Assembly: GCF_010233585.1 (NCBI RefSeq)
Contig: NZ_CP045997.1
Location: forward strand, 4,493,332 to 4,557,331
Origin: Spirosoma endbachense
GTDB lineage: Bacteria > Bacteroidota > Bacteroidia > Cytophagales > Spirosomataceae
Length of the DNA stretch: 64,000 nt
Reading direction: 5' to 3'
Both the position numbers and the translations under genes were made by a program. Below are positions 44,093 to 50,695 of this stretch, one piece after another (position 1 is the stretch's first letter; the number at the start of each line of letters is the position of its first letter). Under the pieces are notes generated by a model that was given only the letters and a program-made list of their open reading frames with translations, had not been told where the DNA came from and searched no databases.

Positions 44093-44257
44093 ATGAAACC
44101 TACAGCACAGCGCGACTGGCGGGTAAGCCGCCCCTCGCGGAGGGCTAGAGTAGCCTTCGATCAAACCACCGTTTTAGGCGGCCTCACGGTTGCGTTGTTC
44201 GCCTATATCGTCTATCATTTTATCTACCCATTGATCTCAAAAGGATTACTGTGGTAA
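44093..44257 (+). CDS. Small single-pass membrane protein
   Basis: 54 residues from the ATG at 44093 (MKPTAQRDWRV). The first 23 residues are strongly basic (SRPSRRARV), then one hydrophobic helix (about 30-48, GGLTVALFAYIVYHFIYPL). No family recognised; the pattern suggests an inner-membrane peptide with a cytoplasmic basic end. The gene has its own downstream terminator and some 225 bp of leader, which supports it being real. Confidence 0.6.
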   Translation: MKPTAQRDWRVSRPSRRARVAFDQTTVLGGLTVALFAYIVYHFIYPLISKGLLW

Positions 44258-44271
44258 ACGTATTGATCATA

Positions 44272-44308
44272 AAAAATCCCCGTCAGTCAAAAGCTGACGG
44301 GGATTTTT
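44272..44308. terminator. Bidirectional terminator between the small membrane gene and feoB
   Basis: 15-bp perfect stem (44272-44286 with 44294-44308), 7-base loop, A run on one side and T run on the other; serves both convergent genes. Confidence 0.95.
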
Positions 44309-44356
44309 ATTTGTAGCCAGGCAGGATTAGTCTGATTGCGCAAAGTCGGCAAATCA

Positions 44357-46468
44357 CTATTGCATGAATTGATAGGTTGCAAAAGCCGTTACATACGCTA
44401 GCGCCATCATATAGACCAGTTGAACCATAGGCCATTTCCAGCTTTTGGTTTCGCGCTGGGTGGCAGCCAGTGTACTCATGCACATCATCGCAAAAACGTA
44501 GAAAATCAACAAAGACCAGGCCAGTGCTGGTGTATACATGGGACCACCCGTTTCAGGATTTCGCTCCTGAAGTAGTCGTTCCCGAATAGTGACCCCTTCA
44601 TCGTCACCAGTGCCAATGCTGTAAATTGTTGCCATCGTACCAACAAATACCTCACGGGCAGCAAATGAACTGATCAGCGCAATACCAATTTTCCAGTCAT
44701 AACCCAGTGGCCGAATGACAGGCTCGATAAAATGGCCAAAATGCCCGGCATAGGATGCTTCAAGCCGTTCGGACGCGACAAGGTTTTCTAACGCATCGGT
44801 AGTCAGCGCCGGATTCTGACGCCGGGTCTGATTTTCGGCCTGTTGCATGGAGTCGCCGGGGCCGTAGCTGGCCAGCACCCATAGAATGATCGAAATGGCC
44901 AGAATAACCCGTCCTGCTTCCCAGACAAACGACCGGACACTTTCCCAAACCGTCAGGCCAACGTGGTTCCAGCGGGGCAGTTTGAAGGTTGGGAGTTCCA
45001 TAATAAAGAAACTACGTTCTTTACTACGAAGTACCAGTTTTAGGGCATATGCCGCCAGCAGCGCGCTGAATAAGCCTAAAAGATAAAGTCCCATCAGGGC
45101 AAGCCCCTGTAGATTAAACAAGCCCAGAACGCGTCGACTTGGTACTACTAAAGCAATCAGGATCGTATAAATTGGCAGCCGGGCTGAACAACTCATCAGG
45201 GGAGTTACCAGAATCGTAATGAGTCGATCCCGGCGGGTGCCTATACTCCGCGTAGCCATAATGGCTGGCACCGCACAGGCTACGCCCGAAATTAACGGTA
45301 CAACACTTCGTCCATTTAACCCGAACTTGCGCATAATGCGGTCCATAATGACCATCACCCTCGACATGTAGCCAGACTCTTCAAGCAGCGCAACCAACAG
45401 GAAGAGAAACGCGATTTGTGGGATAAACACCAGAATACCACCTACTCCGGCCAGTATTCCATCGGTGAGCAGATCGGTGAGAGGCCCGGCTGGAAGGCTT
45501 TCTTTTAATTGGCCGTTGAGCCAGGCTACACCTGCATCAATCGCATCCATGAAGGGCTGTGCCCAGGCAAAAATGGCCTGAAAAATCAGCAGCAGTACGA
45601 ACCCAAAAATCGCATATCCCCAAATCGGATGCAATAAAATACGGTCGAGTTTCTGAGTCCAGGTCGATTGATTCGCTGGTCGTTGGTCGGTAACGGTTTC
45701 CGCAACAACGGTTGCAATACGTTTGTACCGTGTAATGGTCTCTCCCGCCTGAAACGTGGGTTCACTAAACTGATATTTATCAATAATGGCATCAAGACCA
45801 ACCTGCTGCTGCCGGTTCAGAAACGTAAAACCGTCATGCTGAATGATGTACTGTAGTGCCAGATAATTGTTTTTAAGTTGATACTGAGCTTTTGTATCGG
45901 TAATGAGTTCAGTGGCTTCTTCGGCTGGATCAAAAAATAACTTCCCCTGACGTACTGGTTCATGCAGTTGACCAAGAACAGCTTTCTTGAGCTGGTCAAT
46001 TCCCTCACCAGTACGAGCATTGATACGTACAACGGGCACACCCAACCGCATGGCAAGTCGAACGGCATTGACTTCTTTAGCCTGCTGACGTGCCACATCA
46101 AGCATATTCAAAGCCAGAATAACCGGAACACCAAGGTCGGCAACCTGCGTAAAAAGCAATAGATTTCGGTGAAGATTGGAAGCATCGACCACCACGATAG
46201 CAACGTCGGGATAATCGGGATGGGCGGGGTTTGCCAGAATATCAGTAACGAGTTGTTCGTCTAACGATTTTGGATAGATCGAATAAACTCCTGGCAGATC
46301 AACAACGGTAGTAACGGTTTGGGAATCGATGGCCCACGTTCCGGATTTTTTATCGACTGTAACGCCAGGAAAATTGCCCGTCTTTTGGCGTAGTCCGGTC
46401 AGTTGGTTGAACAGTGACGATTTTCCGGCATTCGGATTACCAACAAGGGCGATTACGGGGGAACTCAA
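44357..46468 (-). CDS. feoB: Ferrous iron transporter FeoB
   Basis: 703 residues, starting with TTG at 46468 (no nearby ATG). GTPase domain at the N-terminus: G1 GNPNAGKS (residues 10-17), 'VVDLPGVYSIYPKSLDE' (G3 region), NMLD (G4, about 120). The membrane part, from about 275, has two Gate domains ('SGVACAVPAIMATRSI', 'SSFAAREVFVGTMATIYSIG') and typical Cys in the pore ('GVACAVPA', 'MSCSARLPIY'). Takes up Fe2+ across the inner membrane. feoA lies 63 bp upstream on the same strand, so feoA-feoB is an operon. Confidence 0.97.
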   Translation of the reverse strand: MSSPVIALVGNPNAGKSSLFNQLTGLRQKTGNFPGVTVDKKSGTWAIDSQTVTTVVDLPGVYSIYPKSLDEQLVTDILANPAHPDYPDVAIVVVDASNLHRNLLLFTQVADLGVPVILALNMLDVARQQAKEVNAVRLAMRLGVPVVRINARTGEGIDQLKKAVLGQLHEPVRQGKLFFDPAEEATELITDTKAQYQLKNNYLALQYIIQHDGFTFLNRQQQVGLDAIIDKYQFSEPTFQAGETITRYKRIATVVAETVTDQRPANQSTWTQKLDRILLHPIWGYAIFGFVLLLIFQAIFAWAQPFMDAIDAGVAWLNGQLKESLPAGPLTDLLTDGILAGVGGILVFIPQIAFLFLLVALLEESGYMSRVMVIMDRIMRKFGLNGRSVVPLISGVACAVPAIMATRSIGTRRDRLITILVTPLMSCSARLPIYTILIALVVPSRRVLGLFNLQGLALMGLYLLGLFSALLAAYALKLVLRSKERSFFIMELPTFKLPRWNHVGLTVWESVRSFVWEAGRVILAISIILWVLASYGPGDSMQQAENQTRRQNPALTTDALENLVASERLEASYAGHFGHFIEPVIRPLGYDWKIGIALISSFAAREVFVGTMATIYSIGTGDDEGVTIRERLLQERNPETGGPMYTPALAWSLLIFYVFAMMCMSTLAATQRETKSWKWPMVQLVYMMALAYVTAFATYQFMQ

Positions 46469-46531
46469 CTGGTTATGATTTGTGATTTATAGTTTGTGGT
46501 TGCGTACTGGAGCCAACCCGCAAACCATAAA

Positions 46532-46756
46532 CTAGTCAACAAAAATGGTAGCGGCTTCGGATTTGCGCATGGCCAGACAATAGCCCGACACATTCAAACA
46601 GATCGGATCACCCAGTGGAGCCTTGCCACTCAAACATATTTCAGCCCCTGGCAAACAGCCCATTTCGAGCAATTTGAGCGACATTAACTGGTTATCAAAC
46701 GATTGAATGGTGGCTCGTTCGCCAATTTTCAAATCAGCAACACTACGTTTGCTCAT
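46532..46756 (-). CDS. feoA: Ferrous iron transport protein FeoA
   Basis: 74 residues, SH3-like fold: 'SVADLKIGERATIQSF' start, 'LKLLEMGCLPGAEICL' and 'ISGYCLAMRKSEA'-type end (LNVSGYCLAMRK). Partner of FeoB in Fe2+ uptake; acts at the cytoplasmic face. First gene of the feoAB operon. Confidence 0.95.
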   Translation of the reverse strand: MSKRSVADLKIGERATIQSFDNQLMSLKLLEMGCLPGAEICLSGKAPLGDPICLNVSGYCLAMRKSEAATIFVD

Positions 46757-46802
46757 GGTGTCGGTGGCTAATCCCCTTTATTTAGATTCAGTTTAATTAA
46801 CG

Positions 46803-46833
46803 CAAGATTACAACGTAAAGTTTTTGAATCCAA
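46803..46833 (-). promoter_or_regulatory. Putative feoAB promoter
   Basis: On the minus strand TAATCTTG (46803-46810) fits TAnnTTTG with one mismatch, and TTGG (46830-46833) is 19 bases upstream, the expected spacing for the -33 element. The start codon is about 46 bases downstream; an AT-rich TTAATTAA dyad between box and start could be an iron-regulator site. Confidence 0.45.
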
Positions 46834-46861
46834 GGGCAGGAACAAAGAAATGTTTTTTCCG

Positions 46862-47626
46862 TCAATCGAACAAATCCCAGCCAAATCGTACGATTGTGGC
46901 CGTAATGATCAGCAGGAAAAACACGCGGATAAATTGATTCCCTTTCAGAATAGCCAAACGTGCACCCAGAAAAGCGCCAGACAAATTGGCTACAGCCATC
47001 GGAAATGCAACGGCATAGAGAATTTTACCTTCGCTCATAAAAAACAGGGTGCTGGCCAAATTTGTAGAGGCATTGACTAATTTAGCATGGGCACTGGCTT
47101 TGAGAAAATCGAAGCCGATAAGGGCGATAAATCCCAATACCAGAAAACTACCGGTTCCTGGACCAAAAAAGCCATCGTAGAAGCCAATGCCTGCACCCAT
47201 TCCCCACATACGCAGGCGCTGCTGCCGGGCAGAAACTTGCTGACTCACCACCTGACCAAACTCTTTTTTCGTGAGCGTGTATAGAAACACGGCAATAAGA
47301 ATAGCCAGCGCAAACGGTTTCATGAAACTATTGGGCACTCGGGTTAATGTCCAGGAACCCAACCATGATGCGCCAAATGCAATTACCATCATAGGGCCAA
47401 TAAATTTGCCAATAACGGCTACCCGTCGGCTATACTGAAAGGCCCCCATCAGACTACCACACAAGGAGGGTATTTTCGTCGAGCCAATCAGGGTTGGAAC
47501 CGGGTATTGAGGTAGTGAAAAAAGAATTGCCGGCGTCTGAATCAAACCACCGCCACCAATGATCGCATCCACAAAGCCGGCAAGAAATGAGAACCCACAG
47601 AGGGTTAAAATCGTCGAATAATCCAT
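46862..47626 (-). CDS. TSUP family membrane transporter (TauE/SafE)
   Basis: 254 residues, about eight membrane helices. Family motifs are 'FLAGFVDAIIGGGGLIQTPAIL' in part (GFVDAIIGGGGLIQTP) near the N-terminus and 'GFYDGFFGPGTGSFLVLGFIAL' in part (GFYDGFFGPGTGSFL) in the second half. TSUP proteins export sulfite, sulfoacetate or similar organic anions; the substrate here is unknown. Single gene on the minus strand. Confidence 0.92.
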   Translation of the reverse strand: MDYSTILTLCGFSFLAGFVDAIIGGGGLIQTPAILFSLPQYPVPTLIGSTKIPSLCGSLMGAFQYSRRVAVIGKFIGPMMVIAFGASWLGSWTLTRVPNSFMKPFALAILIAVFLYTLTKKEFGQVVSQQVSARQQRLRMWGMGAGIGFYDGFFGPGTGSFLVLGFIALIGFDFLKASAHAKLVNASTNLASTLFFMSEGKILYAVAFPMAVANLSGAFLGARLAILKGNQFIRVFFLLIITATIVRFGWDLFD

Positions 47627-47999
47627 TACTAGTAATCAACCTTACAGTAGATTGGCTTTAAGGAAAGCCAACAAGAAAACGGCCCTGCCAGGGAGCGAAA
47701 CGGAAGCCAGGGGATTGCGACCCATTTCCTGTTCAGGGTAACAGACAAAAACAGAGTGGCCAGGATCACCACAAAGGAATACAGTAGCACACACCATATA
47801 AAAAGTAGATTAGATAAAGGCTCAGGTTTCGTTTACTATACATTGTACAACTGTACTTCGGTTAACCAGCTGACCTACAAGTACCCGAATCGGGCTTCGG
47901 ATTGTATGAAACGCTTCAGGAGTGGGTTTATAATCCATTTGGTTGCGGAAAGAATATCAGAACGCAAAACTATTTCTTTTCCGCATCAGCATTGCACCG
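47627..47999. other. Divergent intergenic region between TSUP gene and ccmB
   Basis: About 400 bp with no supported gene. It holds a hairpin (47652-47671: TTGGCTTT, 4-base loop, AAAGCCAA) in the leader of the TSUP gene, 26 bp before its start, and the ccmB promoter at the right edge. No ccmA or other missing ccm gene is present. Confidence 0.5.
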
Positions 48000-48007
48000 T
48001 AAATTTG
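47977..48007 (+). promoter_or_regulatory. Promoter of the cytochrome c maturation operon
   Basis: TAAATTTG (48000-48007) matches TAnnTTTG exactly; a TTTT block (47977-47980) ends 19 bases upstream. The ATG of ccmB is 19 bases downstream, which implies a very short leader. Confidence 0.6.
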
Positions 48008-48026
48008 CAGAATTAAAGGAACCAGC

Positions 48027-48701
48027 ATGGCAGAATCAGTACGACAGTTGAGTGCGTTAATGCAGAAAGAGTTTCTGCTGGAGTGGCGGCAACGCTACGC
48101 ACTCAATGGGATGCTGCTTTACATTGTTGGGGCCGTGTTTGTCTGTTACCTGAGCTTCAACGCACGACGGGGCCAATTGACGCCTATTGTCTGGAACACA
48201 TTGTTTTGGATTATTCTGTTGTTTACCGCCATTAATGCCATTGCCAAAAGCTTTGTTCAGGAGCGTGCCGGGCGGCAATTGTATTATTATATACTGGCCA
48301 GTCCGCAACAGATTATCATCTCAAAGATTCTGTACAATACGGCTTTAATGCTTGTACTGGCGCTGTTAGGCTTTAGCGTTTATGCGTTTGTATTAGGCAA
48401 TCCGGTTAATGATGTGCCGCTGTATCTGTTAACACTTGTGCTGGGAGCCATCGGGTTTGCGGCTTCGCTGACGCTGGTTTCCGGTATTGCCAGTAAGGCC
48501 GAAAATCCGGCAACACTCATGGCTGTGCTGAGTTTCCCGATTATATTGCCCTTGCTCCTGATGCTCCTGAAGATCTCGAAAAATGCGCTCGATGGTCTTG
48601 ATCGCAGCACAAGCTGGGACGAAATTGGAACGGTGCTCGCCATTGATGCCATTGTACTGACATTGTCATGGCTTCTGTTTCCGTTCTTATGGCGGAGTTA
48701 G
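48027..48701 (+). CDS. ccmB: Haem exporter membrane subunit CcmB
   Basis: 224 residues with six membrane helices. The N-terminus 'LMQKEFLLEWRQRYALNG' and 'SPQQIIISKILYNTALML' are typical of Bacteroidetes CcmB. It is the membrane part of the CcmAB ABC exporter that helps release haem-charged CcmE during cytochrome c maturation (System I). First gene of the operon; the ATPase CcmA is not in the window. Next gene 66 bp downstream. Confidence 0.94.
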   Translation: MAESVRQLSALMQKEFLLEWRQRYALNGMLLYIVGAVFVCYLSFNARRGQLTPIVWNTLFWIILLFTAINAIAKSFVQERAGRQLYYYILASPQQIIISKILYNTALMLVLALLGFSVYAFVLGNPVNDVPLYLLTLVLGAIGFAASLTLVSGIASKAENPATLMAVLSFPIILPLLLMLLKISKNALDGLDRSTSWDEIGTVLAIDAIVLTLSWLLFPFLWRS

Positions 48702-48767
48702 CGTAATGCGGACAGGTGGTCTGTTTATTAAATGAAAAACTGCGGGTAGACTGTCCGCATAGCAAGT

Positions 48768-49427
48768 ATGACAAAGAACTGGTGGAAAATTCTTGCGGTC
48801 GTCATTATGACGTACGTAATTATTTGGGGACTGGTTGGGCCGGTGCCCCGGCAACCAATTTTGAACGAGAGTATCCGAAACGTGTCGTTTCACGTACCGC
48901 TCTGGTTTGCCATGATTATTCTGTTGATTGCGTCGGTCGTTTACTCGATCCGCTATTTACGTAAAGGACGTTTGGATGACGATCTGGTTGCCGTTGAGTT
49001 TGCCAATACGGCCATTCTGTTCGGTCTGCTCGGCTGTTTGACAGGCTCGATCTGGGCCAATTTTACCTGGGGCGAACCCTGGCCTAACGATCCCAAACTA
49101 AACAGCGTTGCGGTTGGTATGCTCATGTACCTGGCTTATTTAATTCTGCGGGGGTCTTTTGACGATGAACAGCGACGGGCCCGTATTTCGGCAGTCTATA
49201 ATATTTTTGCTTTTGCCGTTTTTATTCCATTAATATTTATCGTTCCGCGTCTAACCGACTCGCTTCATCCGGGCAATGGAGGCAACCCCGCTTTTGGAAA
49301 GTATGACATGGATAACAGCCTCAGGCTCGTTTTGTATCCGGCTGTCATAGGGCTTACCCTCATTGGCGTATGGGTTACCGAACTGCGCGTCAGGCTTCGG
49401 CGGATAAAAGTGGCCCTGGACGACTAA
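48768..49427 (+). CDS. ccmC: Haem lyase subunit CcmC (CcsA/CcmC family)
   Basis: 219 residues, six membrane helices. The WWD-type periplasmic haem motif reads 'IWANFTWGEPWPNDPKL' (WGxxW, near 105), with flanking His candidates at about 42 ('VSFHVPLW') and near 180. Loads haem onto CcmE in the periplasm. Preceded by ccmB and followed by a small ccmD-like gene after about 70 bp on the same strand. Confidence 0.94.
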   Translation: MTKNWWKILAVVIMTYVIIWGLVGPVPRQPILNESIRNVSFHVPLWFAMIILLIASVVYSIRYLRKGRLDDDLVAVEFANTAILFGLLGCLTGSIWANFTWGEPWPNDPKLNSVAVGMLMYLAYLILRGSFDDEQRRARISAVYNIFAFAVFIPLIFIVPRLTDSLHPGNGGNPAFGKYDMDNSLRLVLYPAVIGLTLIGVWVTELRVRLRRIKVALDD

Positions 49428-49498
49428 TTCTGAGTTGCCAGGTCGGAATGATTCGCTTTATTTTTACGTTAATTTTTAGACATATTTTTCTTATTCAA

Positions 49499-49762
49499 AT
49501 GCGACTGTCTTTTTTGACAAAAGCCCCACTGGCGGCCCTGCTCCTACTCAGCCAGAATCTCATGGCTCAACAGCCGGTTTCAGACGGTGTTGAGATGGCC
49601 GATAAGCTTCGGGCCGATGGTAAAATTTGGGTAGTGGTGGCGGTCATTGCGGCCGTATTTGCCGGTATTATTATTTACCTGATCCGATTAGACCTGCAAC
49701 TTGGAAAGTTAGAAAAGGAAGTAAAAGAAAAAAAACGGAGTGAACAAGGGATAAAACTCTAG
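49499..49762 (+). CDS. ccmD: CcmD-like small membrane protein
   Basis: 87 residues from the ATG at 49499 (MRLSFLTKAPL; earlier Met at 49448 is less likely). Signal-like N-terminus ending LMAQ, then a single helix (about 46-63, VVVAVIAAVFAGIIIYLI) and a basic, charged tail. In System I, CcmD is a short membrane peptide that keeps CcmC, CcmE and CcmAB together. Assignment rests on position between ccmC and ccmE plus topology. Confidence 0.75.
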   Translation: MRLSFLTKAPLAALLLLSQNLMAQQPVSDGVEMADKLRADGKIWVVVAVIAAVFAGIIIYLIRLDLQLGKLEKEVKEKKRSEQGIKL

Positions 49763-49804
49763 TTTTTGATTTTGTCTTTCGCTCATTTACTAATTTTTTG
49801 TTTC

Positions 49805-50245
49805 ATGAAACTCTCTCATATTTTCGGAATCGTTGTCATTGCCCTCGCCATTGGAATCATCGTTGCAACTGCGGGTGATGCCAGTTCCTACGTGACCTTC
49901 AAACAAGCCGCCGAACTTGCCCAGGACGGTGATGAAAAAATGATTCACGTTGTCGGCAAGGTTCAGAAAGACGGACAGGGCCGGGTGGTCGATATGCTTT
50001 ATAATCCGCAAATTGACCCGAATCACTTTGAGTTTACACTGGTCGATAATGATAACCGGGCTCAGAAGGTTGTTTACAATAGCCCTAAACCACAGGATTT
50101 CGAGCGTTCGGAGCAGATCGTGGTGATCGGTGCCATGCAGGGCGATCATTTCCAGTGCAATAAAATTCTGCTGAAGTGCCCGTCGAAATACCAGGAAAAC
50201 AAGCTGGAAACGACCGAACACGAAGCCAAAACAGCAAAATTATGA
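49805..50245 (+). CDS. ccmE: Cytochrome c maturation protein CcmE, CxxxY type
   Basis: 146 residues from the ATG at 49805. One N-terminal helix anchors an OB-fold domain ('VQKDGQGRVVDMLYNP', 'FTLVDNDNRAQKVVYN', 'VVIGAMQGDHFQCNKILLKCPSKYQ'-type end). CcmE is the periplasmic haem chaperone that passes haem to CcmF/CcmH. Enterobacterial CcmE binds haem through His in HxxxY; here the aligned motif is Cys125-Pro-Ser-Lys-Tyr129 (CxxxY), the variant known from Desulfovibrio and archaea. Fourth gene of the operon; the antitoxin gene overlaps its stop codon (ATGA). Confidence 0.94.
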   Translation: MKLSHIFGIVVIALAIGIIVATAGDASSYVTFKQAAELAQDGDEKMIHVVGKVQKDGQGRVVDMLYNPQIDPNHFEFTLVDNDNRAQKVVYNSPKPQDFERSEQIVVIGAMQGDHFQCNKILLKCPSKYQENKLETTEHEAKTAKL

Positions 50246-50439
50246 GCGTACAGGAGATAGAAAAGGCTATCGAAAATCTTCCCGTCAGGGAGGTACATGA
50301 ATTAGCAGACTGGTTAGCCGAACGACAAAATCAGTTATGGGACACACAAATTGAAGAAGATGCTAAGGCTGGTCGCCTGGATGCACTTATAAATAGCGCA
50401 AAAGACCAGAATCGTCAGGGGTTAACTCGTCCGTTGTGA
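50242..50439 (+). CDS. Antitoxin-like protein of a RelE/ParE-type module
   Basis: 65 residues from the ATG at 50242, overlapping the end of ccmE by four bases (ATGA). The sequence 'SVQEIEKAIENLPVREVHELADWL', in part, with a helical N-terminal half and the C-terminal 'DAKAGRLDALINSAK', is the common small antitoxin found just before RelE-family toxins in Bacteroidetes and cyanobacteria. It looks intact. The toxin that follows is broken, so this is now a solitary antitoxin inside the ccm operon. Confidence 0.75.
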   Translation: MSVQEIEKAIENLPVREVHELADWLAERQNQLWDTQIEEDAKAGRLDALINSAKDQNRQGLTRPL

Positions 50440-50695
50440 TGTATAAGTCAACTCCGGATTTCTGGGATTGTTACTATGCATTACCGGAAGCTATTCAGAA
50501 ATTAGCAGACAAAAACTATACGCTGTTTAAAACAAATCCACTTCATCCGTCTCTGCATTTTAAAGAAGTTCAGAAAGGGGTATGGTCGGTTCGAGTCGGT
50601 ATATGATACCGCGCTTTAGCTGCTGAAGATGGCAGGATTTACTTTGGTTTTGGATCGGTTCTCATGCCGAATACAACAGGATAATCAGTCAATGA
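50439..50695 (+). pseudogene. Broken RelE/ParE-type toxin gene
   Basis: Starts ATG at 50439, overlapping the antitoxin stop. It reads MYKSTPDFWDCYYALPEAIQ, then LADKNYTLFK, LHPSLHFKEVQKGVWSVRVGI, then a TGA stop (about 50604-50606), then YRALAAEDG. A one-base deletion near 50630 shifts the frame; after it the other frame gives LLWFWIGSHAEYNRIISQ and a stop at 50693-50695. This matches the whole of a typical 85-residue RelE-like toxin with two independent lesions. The stop overlaps the ATG of the next gene. Confidence 0.85.

Noticed and set aside
47652..47671. 8-bp hairpin in the TSUP gene leader as a riboswitch
   Set aside because: Too short and simple; noted only within the intergenic description.
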